A stretch of 64,000 bases of DNA from Sphaerolaimus hirsutus (taxonomy: Eukaryota; Nematoda; Chromadorea; Monhysterida; Sphaerolaimidae): contig OZ038450.1 in the NCBI GenBank assembly GCA_964036195.1, forward strand, positions 6,884,701 through 6,948,700. Direction: 5' to 3'. Below are positions 13,501-28,500 of this stretch, in pieces (the stretch's first letter is position 1; the number at the start of each line of letters is the position of its first letter). The translations under genes and the position numbers were made by a program. The notes under the pieces were generated by a model. That model saw nothing but the letters and a program-made list of their open reading frames with translations. It had not been told where the DNA came from and did not search any database.

Positions 13501-16500
13501 CCAGACATGAACAGTATACATACACAAACATTTTAGCCTGACACTATTCTTAGTTGGCATGCTTTCTCGTCGATCGTATCTTAAATGAGCTTTATATACG
13601 ACATTGTAGACCTTAGACTAAATAGCGCGGTGTTATTTGTGTGTAGTACTTATGTAATGCGGGATTGGATACATTTACCGTATTTCCTCGAAATACCCAC
13701 TTAGAGCAACCCCCCCCCCCCGAAATACCCACAGGTCTGAGCGAGTTGAGGAAAAATACCCCCTTAAAAAATCCGTCAGGAATGATTTAAATACATCATG
13801 TACACATGATGTATTTATTGCTGCCAATTTGGATAGCAGCTAAATATTTACACGTATAAATGTAGCATAACACAAGCTAGGCTATGACCAAATATATTCT
13901 ATTTCCAGTTTATAATATAATATTCAGTTTTTTAAATATATCTTATAACCAGTTTAAGGTATGTAAAAGCCTACTGCCTACCACAATGCGTCACGAAAGT
14001 TTCTGATGAAATAATACCCCCCCCCCACCCTAAAATTCTAAAAACTCCCATGGGGGTAATTCGAGGAAATACGGTACGTAGACACCACTACGACGTCTGA
14101 TGCACGCGGATAATAAATAAAGAATGCGATACATTCTATTCTATTTATGTATCCTGTGAGCTTTGGATTTAGGACTCGTACAAATATAAAGAATTAGCAT
14201 GGGATGTACTGGATAGGTCTAGTCAATCCCCTCTAGTGCTGGGAACAAACACAAATAAATACGTGTCCACACAAAATTTCTAGAAAATTCACTAAAAATT
14301 GAGAAATTTATCTAGAAAATTCCTAGAACAAAATACAGAAGCATTTATTTCTATGGACATTTATTTATAGCGGAGATTTTTTTGAATTTTTTTTTGATGT
14401 TTTAGGTTTGAATGTGTTTTTTATGTGGCGCGCGTACCCCCCCCCCCCCTGCCGTACGCCAAAAGCCATGTCACGCACTTTATGCCCGTTGCCCTGCAGT
14501 AAAAGACCCAATTTCATCGTTTTTATTGCTCGAGCTAGTGCGGCTTTCTTGATGAGATGGACATTAAGTATTAATTAAAACAAGCAAAGCATGATGCCCG
14601 TAAAGTGTAACCAAGTGGACAAGTGAAGGCTCTTTACTCGAAGTTATAAAAAGCGCCTGGATATTGAGTCTTCCTCGGCTAGCGGTTTATTGCCGCCTTC
14701 TGACGTTAAGATTATTGGGTATCGCGAACCCAGTTATACATTTTTCGTGTAGGTCATAAATGTAATATACTCGTGATTTTGTATTCATAGGCAAATACAT
14801 TTTATTTTCCTGATCTTCAAATTTCGCGCGCCTCCATTTGAAAACCCCCAAAAAACAAAATTACTCACCACACAACCAAACCCCCCTCAAAACACTCACA
14901 ACCTCAAACAACCCCCCCCCCAACCCCCAGACTGAACGCCGGCTGGTCGGTGCACACCAACGAACCCTCGAGCACCTCGATCAGCACATCGGCGGGGGAG
15001 CCCATCCGGTCGCCACCCCCCACGTCGACGATGATCAAAGACAATCACGCTCAGCAGAGTTCAGCGGGCGCCAGCTTGGACGAGGGGGGCGGAGCCAAGA
15101 TCAGCGAGACTGAGCGACGCATGATTGAAGATGTGCTGAGCAGAGCTGAGCAGGCTACTGTGAGGGAGGAAGTTAGGTTGGGGTGAGTTGGGGGGGGGCT
15201 GTGTGGTTTTAATGGTGCAAGGCCCAGGTTTTGATTTACCTATCTGTGACATGAATGAAATATACAAAGTACCTAGAAACATTTACAAAGATATCAAGTC
15301 TAAATGGGGCGCACGACTTTTAACATTACATGACTTTTAACACTTTGCATGACATTTGACATTTTAACAGCAATTTTGCAGGGCCTTTTACAAATTATGG
15401 GTCTGACACCAGCTCTACCACAGAAACCCCCAAAAGTAAATAGGTTGTTTTAAACCCCATACCCAAGGCGCATGTAAGGCGCCTGCCTGGCACGCGAGTA
15501 AATACATGAAACTATCGCACTATTCCATCCGCCTAATATGTTTAATTCTGGCGCCCTACGCCCACCCTAAAAGGGTACATTCTAATCCACTTTGGGACCA
15601 TAGTTTTAATCGCCTCACAGACGACTAGTAGAGCGTCTCGAGTCGCTGCGGCGGCGGGCGGCGGGAAACGGGTCGACTCAGTGCGTTCTTTGCGCCGCGG
15701 ATTTTGGCCTGTTAGCGTCCAGGTCTTATGGAGCCATGTGCACCGACTGCAGGAAGGTTGGCTTTACCTAATTTTGAATGATTTTAATGTGTCTCGGCTA
15801 CAAATTGCCCTGTGGTTTTATTGTTTGGTGGTTTTGTGTTGTTGCTGTACGTGTTCACAATTCTAGTTGGCTTTTAGGTAGTTTCAGGAAGTGTAAATAC
15901 CGTAGATACTTAGGTATGCGCTGGTCTGAAATTGTGCTGTGAGAAAATTATAGTAAACGACAAAAACTCACAAAAATTTACTAAGCTTTACTGTAAAACG
16001 GAGCTTTGTTCTTTTATATCGTGATCTCATTAGTTGATTTAAAAACTTTCTCAAAACCTGAAAGATTGACAGTGCTTTAATTGACTTTTAAATTAGGGTT
16101 CAGTGAAATCAAAGTGCTTTTTGATCTACCAAAAAAGCAGTACCAAATTTAGAGTATAACAATTTTTCTAAACCCATTCGGTGCTGGCATCGAAACCAGC
16201 ACTCATCCAACCCACGCACTTCCAGTCACTTCGCACATCACTTATTAGCTAGCAAATCGAATCAGACGACCGGCCAATGCGACGTTAATGCGGAATAATT
16301 TGTAATTTGCGCAGTACGTGTGCCAGAAGAACTGCGGCGTGGACGTGTACGACACCATACACAGGCAGAGCATTTTCCTGTGCAAGATCTGCGCCGAACA
16401 CCGAGAAGTATGTGTACACTATTTTAGCTACCTACCTATTTCTGTTCTTCTGTACAATGCCTGGGGCCAGATCCAATTTGAACAAAGTGAGCCCGACACG

Positions 16501-19500
16501 CGTGTGTAAGCCCATCAAATTGTGCGCTTAGGGCCCACACACACACACTAGCTGACATCGCAAATTCTGTCAACTGAATGTCAACTAAAACACAATAAAA
16601 ATTTAAAACACCAAACTTGACAGAAACAATGAATATTAAGTGTCACAACACAATATAGAATAAACTACCTATGCTCTATCACATAGGAAAGTTGAAATCA
16701 CATAAGCAACCAAAATTTAGTAGACACGAATTTTGATGTCAACTAGGGTGTGTGCCCTTACTTGCGTCGCGCGTATCGGGCACCTCCCCTTGCGTTCTAT
16801 TGAATCTGGAACCTGGCTTGAAATTCAGATCGACCGACTCGTTTGTTTTCGTCAGTCATATTCAGATCGACGTGCCCGACGTGCCGCATTAATTTTATTG
16901 TCGGGCTGCCCGACAAACACAATCGGGCGAATTGAATTTCCTCCCTTCCATCCGTATACACCACCCACCTACCCTTCACCCTACCGCACCTTCCAACGAA
17001 CCCCATTTCAGATGTGGAAAAAGTCAAACGCGTGGTTCTACCGTCGGGTGCCCAACTACCGCACGCCCGACACGAGCAACTCGCCCACGCATTCGGGCAG
17101 CCAGCTGCACATCAACACCGCCTCTGGGAACGAGGCCGCGGGTGCGAGTTTTTGAATTTTGCATTTTTTGGTTGAATGAGGTTGAGGTTTGATTGATTGC
17201 GAATTTTTTTTTGTGTTGAGATTTTGTTGCTGCTGCGGGTGGGGATTTTGTGCAAAATACCTGAGATATTTGTATTGTGACCTGAGACAACCTGAGACCG
17301 GATTGTATTTAGGTAGCTTAACGGGGTTAGGTAATTCGGAGTCATAACTACATATGTTTTTTTAATATCGCTGGCCTTTGTGTCAAACGTTTTGATTGCG
17401 TTATTTCAACTGAAAACTTTCACTCAAAACTCTTTATGTAAAGTTATACTCAAAACTCGCTATATTTATGTGTGCTAAACTGCTAATACGCCGCTGCAAC
17501 ACAATTTGACGTCTTAGTGTTAGAGCTGCAATCTAGCCTTCAGCAATTCTGGCGAAAAAGCATCAGGTGACAGGTAAATTTGTAAACATACACTTACAAT
17601 TTAACCTGTCAGTTGACATTATCGCTTATAACATCTCTCTTCACTTATAATACAACTTCTCTCGTCACTTCCCAACGTCAACATACCGTATCTCCTCGAA
17701 ATACCCCCCGAGGGGTGATTGTTTCCGGGTGAGAATTTTGAGGGGGGTTTAGCGGGGGGTATTTCGAGGGGGCAAATAAATTCATAGTGGCCATTTTGAG
17801 GGGGGGGTATTTCGAGGGGAGCATTTCGAGGAAATACGGTAGTCACCACCACCACAATAACCCCTAATCCATCGCAGGCTGGGGCGCGTCGCCGCGACAC
17901 AGCTGGGTCAGTTCCACCGGCTCGTGCAGTTCGCGGCAGCACCCGCAGCGCGGCAACTCGACGCAGCTGCAACAGCAGCAGCAACAACAACAGCCGGGCG
18001 ACGCCGAGTCCATAGGGACGAATAGCGGCGGGCAGGTCGAAGTGAACGAGGCTGCTGGGTTGCAGGGTGGGTGGTTGGATTGGGTTGGGTGCTGGGATAG
18101 GTGCTGGGAGACTATTCTAGGTCTGGGGAGATATATTTTTTTAAACATTTTGAGGTGAGAAGTGAAAATTTGAAAGAAAATTGGATTTGTAAGTGGAAGT
18201 TGAAAGAAATGTTAAAAGTGACCTTTCCTTTTAACTTTTAGTTCTCACTCCAAACTTGTATTTTTCCACCTCGCCACTTGCGTAATTGGCACCTGGATCC
18301 TGTTTGTTGAGGAAGTTGTTCTTGATGTGTTGATCATGGCGACCCAAATTAAAATAGTTTTGAGAACAAAGTGTGTTGATTACAAAATAGTTGAAGGGTG
18401 GTGGACCTTTGCCCCCGCGTCCACACAGTTGTCGTTTGGTAAACCGACTAATTTACAGAATAAGTTCCAGAATTTACAGAAAAACTTTTGCTTAAGCGCA
18501 TTTCAAATGTCTTTAATGCGGTATTGGTTGAATGGGAACACTCTGCAATTGATTCTTTTTCACGGATGATATCTTTTTATACAAACATCTCTGCTTGACA
18601 GTTGACACTCAAAAAGAATACCCAGTGTAAACGATTATGCTAAAATATCAAAATACCCAATAACCAAAATACCCAAATACTCCCCCCACAAAAACAAAAC
18701 TACCCAAAACAGGCGCGCTAACCCCCTCGTCTCACCATGGGCAACATCGGCGCAGCGTAGCCAGCCTCGCATCCGAAGGAAGTCAGCAACAAAATCAACA
18801 TATTGCTCCTAACGGCGCCGGCATGGATGTTGAGCAAAATGTTGCGGATGTTAGAGGCAGGTCGGAGTCTGCTAGGAGGACCAGGAATAGGTTCGGTTTT
18901 GGGAATCAATTGGGATGTTTTTGAACAGTGGAAGACATGCTTTTGTTTGTTTAGTGATGCAAATGCTGCATGCTATCACTACTGCAGGTAGACCCAGACC
19001 TTGTAAAGTGTAAAATGTCAATCAAAACAAAAAAATATTACTGAAGTTTGCATGACATTTTACATGACACTTGACGACACTTTACAGGGTCTGGGATTGG
19101 CACCTGGTTGTGCGCATCAATACATTCTCGTGATATTCTACGTTTTTCAATGCTGATGATGCTGGTTTCCTGCATAACCCCATCGGTTCCTTGATCGGCG
19201 GATTACGATAAACACATTGTTACCACGCATAACCGCGTAACCATCCGATGGTACCCAACGAAATGATAAGTCATCATAAACTGCTCCCAAGCCAAGTCGG
19301 GCACCCGTAGTTTCTGATTGGGTGCCGGATAGTATTTGTATCTTCAGCAGGGTGGGGGGGGGGAATAGTTACAATTTTTGTGGATGTACCTGAGTATGGC
19401 CCACCGTGTACACGAATTGTAGTTTTTGTTGCGATTTTGGCTCTTCAAGCCATGTCTGGCACCCAACCAATCAAACAAATCGGCCCTAGGTCTGTGAGGG

Positions 19501-22500
19501 GGATTAATTCGAAGTTTAAAACTTAAAGTACATCCCCAAAATTTCGAATTTATCCCCCACCCAGCTGTAGATATTTATACCATCCGGCAACGAATCACAA
19601 AGTGGGTTTATATTTGCCAAAAAACACCCTTTTCCAACGCCCACAGGAGGTCCCCAATGGCTCAACCGCGCTGGGCGCAGGGGCAACAAGTGAAACGTCC
19701 AGCATCATCGCACAGAATAGGCCGACGCAACAGTTCTAGTTCCGATGAAGGTCTTTGATATTTTTTATTTTGGATTTTTTTTCTGTGACATTTTTAGTGT
19801 CGGTGTGAATCTATCCTTTTGAAGGTTTTGGTAGTGAACCCTGTTATTTATATTTTTGAATTGTATTGTAGGATTAGATAAATTTGCTTTTTTTTACTTT
19901 TGACTTTTTTAACCCGACTTGACAGTTTTAGGCAAGGTGTTACGGTTGGTATTACCTATTTATAATGCAGTGATGTGGTTCAGAAACCGTATGTTCTCCA
20001 GTTACAGAACTTGCAAACAACTCAACATCAAGGTATTTTACATTGGTATAATTATAAAAACCTTATAAAATATTGGTTAAATCATGGATGGATATTGATT
20101 TGTACTGATTTTTTGGGTTGCATTGACAACTGATCTGTTCCTTCACCCCGCTTTCTCAAATTAGACAAGTGCAGTTGGTGTTTTTAAAAGTCACTGAATG
20201 CTTACCCTGCATGACTTTCAAAAACCAACGGTTTCCAACGTGATCACATGGCGCTTTTACGTTTCACACTTTTCATCATTCACAAAGTAGTTTGGAGTGG
20301 AATTTGACCACGTCGACTGTGAACACTTTCTGTACTTGTATTTATTTATGTGGACATGTTAGATCCGAACATTTGCCACTAGATTTGCGCTTAATTTCAC
20401 CTCCTTTTTTTTTAGCGGATTTTTATTTCTATTTGGGATTTTTGTTGATTGGGATTCGATTTTGACTGCCTTTTCTTAAAGTTTCGTTTACAGCTAATGT
20501 GCAAGCAACTGCAAGTGCAAGTTGTCAAGTTGTCAAGTTGTCAAACGCAAAAAGGAAAAGTTTTTTTAAATACCACAGCGACATCGGCACGCATATTTCG
20601 GTCAAAATATGTTTTTCAAGATTACACGACTAAGAAGAAAATCAACAGAGTAAAATCTATCAAAGTTTGTAATTTGGTTTGCGTTTAAAGAGTTTGCCGT
20701 ATGAAATTATGTCTCAAATTGGTTGAACATTTGACGCAAAATTATCTACTACTAATTTTTGCACGTTTCTGCTGTAAACGAGGCTTGACCGTTGGCCACT
20801 GTGTATTTACATCATCTGAAGTTTACACAACGGTCGGTCGGTGGATAACGCTATTTTTTCAACAAAATGAAATAATTCTTCAAAAAATAATTTTAAAAAA
20901 ACGCTCGCAGATGTGTACGGAGTGGCGGCGATGACCCAAGAACTGGCGTTGAGCAACAAGGTGCCTTATTTGGCCCCGGGTGAAGCTGTCGCCGCGCTGA
21001 ATGAACAGAATAGGCAGTTGACTGCTGCGAGTGAGTGCTTATTTTTTAGTTGAAATGTATTTTATTTTACTTCAAAGAGTTTACGTTCCCCCAAGAAAGT
21101 AGATTTAATCCTTTCTGGGTATAAAATACGCTACATCCGGCCCCTACATACCGACATTTTGTATCGTTGTCAACTAGTGTGTGTAGGGCTCTCCCTGAGG
21201 AAAAAGTGGAAATTTTACATTTCTAAGAGTAAAAATTTACACTTTTCGTTTACCTAGTCTATCACCACTTCCAATCACTCAACCCGCACAATTTCTGCCT
21301 CGCGCAGCGCGAACGGCCTCAGTTTGCAATCCGCCGATCGGCCACCAGCCGTCCGCAGTGGCGCCGCCTCTCACTCCATCCAAGTCGCTGCAAATCGCCG
21401 CCATTGCGCCGCCGACAGCCGAAACTGCTGTCGACGCGGCGCAGCGGCAGGACGTCGCCGCGGCGGATCTGCCGCGCTCGGTGAGCCGGCACTCGGCAAT
21501 GGAGAAAAGCGACACGGCGGCAGTTAGAGGGCAGCACCAACTGCGGCAGGCGGCAAGCGTGGCGCCCGATAGTCGATCCGTGGACTCTGGCGGTTTGTTG
21601 ATGTTTAAATTAATTACAAACTATAAATTTATCCGAAAAAAACTTATAAATATTTAGATTATTATGTATTAGTAATGAGTGTACCTATTTTGTGAAAAGA
21701 ATTGTAAAACATGTATTTCTTCGAATCCGGCGAGGATTAGCAGTACATTTTTTCAATTTGAAAAACGATTTCGAAGAACACATCCATATGTTTGCATCAG
21801 TTAATTCCCATTTTTGACAAGCATCACAAAACACCTGATATTTCAAAATAACAAAACGAAACGTAAACCTCATTCCCCTCAAATAATCCCCCCCTCCACA
21901 GTGGAATCTCAATCAGTGGTCCGAGGCAATTCGGTCACATCCGCAGTGGGTGCGAACTTGTCATCAAACGACCCGGCGCCAGCTCAAACAGCACCGACGC
22001 CATCACCGAGGCAAACAAATCAGACTGAAAGTGTGCCAGTAAATCAACCGTTGACCGTGGACGCGGGTAGTGGACATTTGGTAGATGTTGGCACGGTGCC
22101 AACGGTGCAGCAGGTGGATAATGGAACGTTGCTGATGAAGGATAGGAAGGTGAAGGTGAGTTGTTGTTTGTTGCTACTTTTTTGCTCAAATGAGGTTTTA
22201 CTCAAATGATGGACAAATTCAAATTGAAAGTGATCTATTTACCGTACAACCGAAATAATTTCGACAAAACTCAAAGGCATCGAATTCCACCGCCGCTGAA
22301 CACCAAATGGACACAACTCACGTGGTATCTGAAGAGGATCTAAGTCAGTTGTTTTCCTTTTCTGTTTTTTTTTTGTTGTCGCTGGTGTGAGTCCTTTACA
22401 TTTCTTGGGGATATTGCGCCGCGGTGCAGCTAATGACAGCAAAATACGTGAAAAACGTAAATTTTTATAGTGGTTTTTATGCCTCTTAATTTTTTATGAT

Positions 22501-25500
22501 TTTATAAAAATAATTTACGAATTTCAAAGGTTTACTTTTTACGTTTTTGCCAGTGTGTGCATACAAAAATATATTTGTCTGTCATAAAAAGCTCATCCGT
22601 TTATTTCTTGATTCTTCCATTTTAGACTACCGTTTTTCCTCGAAATACCCCCCGGGGGGTGATTGTTTCAGAGTGAGAATTTTGAGGGGGGGTTTAAACG
22701 AGGGGGGGGCTTATTATTTCGCCAGAAATTTTTTGAAATTCCAGTACTAAATTGTCATCTGTAACGTACGCAGACGTAGAAAAATGCAACAATAACCGCT
22801 ATATATATAAGAGTCTATTGACTTATTTAAGTGTGTAACAATGTTCTAACGTAACAATTCATTGTTTTTAACGTGTGTTTTGCATTGCCCGAATCACAAA
22901 CTGCAGATTTTGTGTACGTTCTCTGTACACTCAATTTGGGGGGGGGGTATTTCGAGGGGGTGGGTAATCATTTCATAGTGTCCATTTTGAGGGGGGTATT
23001 TAGAGGGGGGGGGGGTATTTCGAGACGGGGGGTATTTCGAGGGGGGGGGGTATTTCGAGGAAATACGGTATTCGCATGTAAATATTTTATGACGATTATT
23101 CCAATCAAAATTCAAAAGTCTCAAAATTCAAAATTCACGCGTTTTTCTGAAGTAAATTTTCCAAAATGACAAAATCGTTCTTATTTTGCTATCGTAAGCT
23201 GCAGCTTTCCCAGTCCTCCACGATCTCAAACAGTACAATTTGATTTTGAGTCCGATTATTAGTCGCTCTATAGGAAAAAAAACAGAATGGTCCCCATGAG
23301 TAAACGCCCCCTTAAATAGTAGTGGTATAAAAGCGCCAGAGGTTGAACGCCATTTACGCTTTTGGCGCTTGGCGCCATTTTACTGTGGCGCCATTCAACG
23401 GTGGGCGCTAAACTTCTGGCGTTTTTCACATCACTTCACACAAGCTCGTGCGTTTGCGTTCACCGTGTTATGACAGTCTTTCCAGCACGTGTAATTAAAA
23501 GTACCTAGTTTAATTGCTATAGCGTTTGAATTTATCATATTTTTGACGAAAATAGTAGAAATGCTGTGCCGTTACGCTGTGTCTATGCAAATGTATGAGC
23601 TTGGCTACGCAGTCGATTTACAGTCGAAACGACTGTAGGTAATGGATTGCGTAAAAGCCATAGCTCACATCTTCCCACATTTGTTTCAATAATCCCCTTG
23701 AAATAATAACAATTTTTTTTCAATTCGGAGTGAATTTTTCTAACAAAGCTTCATTCAACCACTGTATTCTTATTTTCTAATTCCAATTTTTACGTCTCGC
23801 ACGGCCGATGCTTGTTTTACTTAAGTACAATAGGTGGCATACTTGTGACGGGATATGGTCAACGATGGAAAAAACACAGAAATTGAACACAGAAACTCAT
23901 TGAGTTTCTGTGTTTTTGTTTTACACAGAAACACGGAAACTCAAAAATTTCGAAAAACTCAAAACTCAGATGAGTTTTTTTTGGAGAACACAGAAACACA
24001 GAAACACGGAAACACAGAAAAGTTTTTTGAGTTTTTTCATTGGATTGCAGGAATACTGTGCTGTGTTTCACTGAACAAAATAAGAAATGTGCACAAGTCC
24101 ATATCAACATATAACAAAGGGTCCAAATTTAATAACAAGTAAGAAAATACAACTTAAGTAACAAAATGGCACCTGGGGCCAGTTCCGCAAGTGGAAAAGT
24201 TAAGAGTTAAAAGTTAAGAGTTGAGTAAAATGACAAATGACAAGTTATGAGTAAAGTTAAGAGTTAAGAGTTGAGTAAAACGGCAAATGATTTTACTCAA
24301 CTCTTAACTTTTCACTTTACTCTTCACTTATCATTTATCATTTTACTCAACTCTTAACTTTTCCACTTGCGGAACCGGCACCTGGTCATTATGACAATGA
24401 TTGGAATTGTTATTCACACTGACTAATTGACTTGCACCCACCAGCTCAGAGTTGAAAGCTACCCCCAAAACTACCAAAAGCATAACCTGGTCACTTGTAA
24501 GGTATTGTTTAAACTTTAGTGGGTCAAAAGATGAGTTAGTCAAGTGAAACCAGTGGCGTAAAATGTCATCAAAAATACAAAATGTTCAAACTTTTATTTT
24601 ACATTTTGCATGACTGTTTACATTGTACAGCGCATTTTACAGGGTCCCTGGATATGCATAAACAAATTTGTAATGAGAACACCACTGTTTTTGCATTTAA
24701 CCACTGTATTTGAGTAAAAACTTGCATTTTATGAAAAAACTCGAGTTTTTATGAAAAAAACTTGAGTTTTTACAAAAAACACAGAAATAATAACAGAGTT
24801 ACTCAAGTTTTTTTTGTGAAAAAAACTCAAAACACAGGTATTCATTTTCGAAAAACTCAAAACACAGAAAGTGTTTTTTTCTGGAGAACTTACCCATCGT
24901 TGGATATGGTAGTGTAAAAAAATGTAATTTTGAATTTGTTACCAAACTTTTCTATCCGAAACAGACACAAAAACGTTGTTTTTTTATTAAAGCATTGCCT
25001 GATCGCAGTTACCGTATTGCCTCGAATTTCCCCCCTTGAATTACCCCTCGAATTAACCCCCCTCAAAATCGGCTGGGGAAATAATAAACCCCCCCTCTAA
25101 ATACCCCCCTCTGGAATGATGTATTTATTACTGCTAATTTACATTGCATCTTGACGAAATAACCCCCCTCGAATAAGCCCCACCTCGAATTAACCCCCCC
25201 CCCCTCGAATTAACCACCCTCAAATTTTGCTGGCGAAATAATAAACCTCCATGGGGGTATATCGAGGTCATACGGTATACTGTATTTTTGATGTTTGATT
25301 CATTGATGATATCGTATCCTGTATGATGATGTTTTCAGCACAACCATGTCGATCCGACAAATTTTCTGACAATTTACTTTTAATATCTGCTCGATGTATT
25401 TGAAAAGTACTCCCGTCACAAATGATGGCATCTGGTGCACAAAAACCCTTGGACATTATTGCTTAGAAGCGTTTGAGTTTATAATCCACTCTTATTATTA

Positions 25501-28500
25501 ATTTTCGTTGTGAAATGGGCATAGGTGTTGTGCACGTCATCCCCTGTGCGACGTCAAAGCCAGGTAAATTGTGTCACTAATCTGAATTGTATAACTTTCA
25601 CTAACTTCTGAAAAAAGTATCGGCTTGTAAAAGCGTTACAAGATACACAAAACTGATTCAGTTATGCTCACTTTTCGGTACTAATATGCACTTCTTTACT
25701 TTCACGACACACTGCGGTTTTCTGCGGACAAATTTCTCCGGTTTAAATAAATTACCTAGATTTTATTTTAATTCGTGTGAAAATCTGAGAAATTAGTCCC
25801 ATTATGTCTGTCCCGTGTACGAAGGTGCTTCCATATACCATCTAGGTATCTATTTTTCATATTGTGAAACCATTTTATAACACCAGTCTTATGCACTGTA
25901 TATTAGCGTTACCAGAATCAGAATGCTTTATTCAGCATCTCTTAAGTTCCCCACCAGCCGACAAGTGACAAATTCTGGATAAAGTTCAAATTCTCTTTGA
26001 AGTAGAAGTCAATATAGAGTAAATTTGTTCCGGTATACATAAATATATTTTACCGTGAATTTGCACCTGTCTATCTGAATACATCGCTTGAAAAATCGCT
26101 CAAAGTTTGCTCCACTTAGATATTTAGTATATAGTTGAGAAATTGGGGGGTTTGCTCAGGGGATAGTAGCCCCTGTGGTCAGATTTAATTCTCCCTACAG
26201 ATTTGTAGTGTAGGGCGTACGCCCGATAGATTTTTTAAAGTTGAGCCGCATCGACGCACATGCACCGAGAGCAAGGTGGTTCGTAAAATATACGAAACCA
26301 TCCCTTAAGGTCGCCGATATTGCAATATGACGTAAAAACCCGTTTACCTCGATCCGGACCCTAGCGATTTTTTTATAAAAAGTTGTGCCACGCCCCCCAC
26401 TTGAGTTTACAGCAAAGTTCACCTTATACAAAAGATAGCCCAAAGAGTTGTCTAAATGATGTATGGAACGCCACCCAATATAACGCCGCGTGGGCTGTGT
26501 AAACCGCCCAAGCATTTTTTTATACAAAAATGCAGTGATCATTTTGCTCCGGACTTTTCTGTTTATATGCTTATATTCTGTTTTTCAAGGCCAGAATTTG
26601 GCCGAAATACAGAATAGAGTCCTGGCTTAGTGCCAAATGCCATTTCAACGGCTTCTTTACAGGCAGAAATAAGATTACAATATTTTTAATTTGCACTGTT
26701 TTGTACTGCAGATCAAGATCAGCTGTGATTGTGATTAGTGATGGAATGGCGCCATGGCGCTGGCGCCATTTGAGGGCGCCAAAGGGCGCCGCGCCATGGC
26801 GCCATTGGCGCTTGGCGCCCTTTTTCTGTGGCGCCCTTGGCGCCTGGCGCCCACATTCTGAAAGGCGCCATGGCGCCCTTGGCGCTTGGCGCCCTTTTTC
26901 CGTGGCGCCCTTGGCGCCTGGCGCCCTGCTTTAAAAGGGCGCCAAAAAGGTGCCAGCAGGGTTTCAAGGTGAGTGCTGTGTAAATGAAAAAAATAATGAA
27001 AAATGCATCTGTAGATGATCTAAATTCGTCAGAAAAATGGACGAAGTGGTGTGAGTCGGTGGAAATCTTTCGTCCAACGTTTCATCAGATGTGTCTGACG
27101 GATCAGACGACAAGAGTGATGGACCGTCGAACTTGCAAAATTATAAAAAAAGGATTCAAATCGTTGCAATTCCGTTTTTGTCCATTTCAGGGAAATATTG
27201 ATTGGAAAAGCCTATTTGAAGTGAATGGATTGTTATCAAATGACAATTTCCATTGTGTTTGAATTCGTCATGTGGATTTCATTGAAAAAATTTTTTGTTG
27301 CCAGATGTGTTTTTGTTCATTACATCCTGAAAAACGCGAATTAAGACGTGAATGCGTGTACCACGGTGCTGTAGCAACATTTTTAGCACAAGCAGGGTGT
27401 TGTAGGCACTTATTTTTCCTGGCGCCCTTGGCGCCTGGCGCCCTATTTTCCTAATGGCGCCATGGCGCCCTTGGCGCTTGGCGCCCTCTATCCGTGGCGC
27501 CCCTGGCGCCTGGCGCCCACTTTCCGAATGGCGCCATGGCGCCCTTGGCGCCTGGCGCCCTTTTTCTGTGGCGCCCTTGGCGCTTGGCGCCCACTTTCTG
27601 AATGGCGCCATGGCGCCCTTGGCGCCTGGCGCCATTTTTTCTGGCGCTTTTCCATCACTAATTGTGATCATTTTATCTCCTCATGTTACATCTGTTAACA
27701 CAGAAAATGCTTCCAACAAAAAGAGAAATCTTAAGCAGGTTTTTTAAAAGCCTACTCCACTTAAATACATCATCCCAAAATTGAGATATAGAGGGGCGAA
27801 ATTTTAAAAACTTAGTACATTTGGTCCAGGGAAGGAAATTAGTAGTAAGTAAAATTTAACGAGGTTTTTTATATTTCGCCCCTCTATATCTCATTTTTGG
27901 GAGGATGTATTTAAGTGGAGTAGGCTTTTAAAAAACCCGCTTAAGATTTCTCTTTTTGTTGGAAGCATTTTCTGCATTAACAGATGTAACAAGAGCAGAT
28001 AAAATGATCACAATCACAGCTGATTGTGATCCGCAGTACAAAACACTGCAAATTGAAAATATCCTAATCTTATTTCTGCCTGTAAAGAAGCCGTTGAAAT
28101 GGCATTTGGCACTAAGCCAGGACTCTGTTCTGTATTTCAGCCGAATTCTGGCCTTGAATAACAGAATATAAGCATATAAACAGAAACGTCCGGAGCAAGC
28201 TGATCACTACATTTTTGTATAAAAAAATGTGTGGGCCGTTTACACGGCCCACGCTGCATTATATTGGGGGGGCGTACCATACATCATTTAGACAATTCTT
28301 TGGGCTATCTTTTGTATGGGGTGAATTTTCCCAAAAAGTTAAGGGGGGGGCCGTGAATGAATCGTTTTTTCAAAATTTGTAAGCGTCCGGATCGAGGTAA
28401 ACGGGAGTTTATATATCTTCCATTTTGGCCCGGAAATCACTATTTCGTCATTTCTTGGCCGTCTGCCAATTCGCTTGTTATTTTATTTTGTTGGGCGGGT

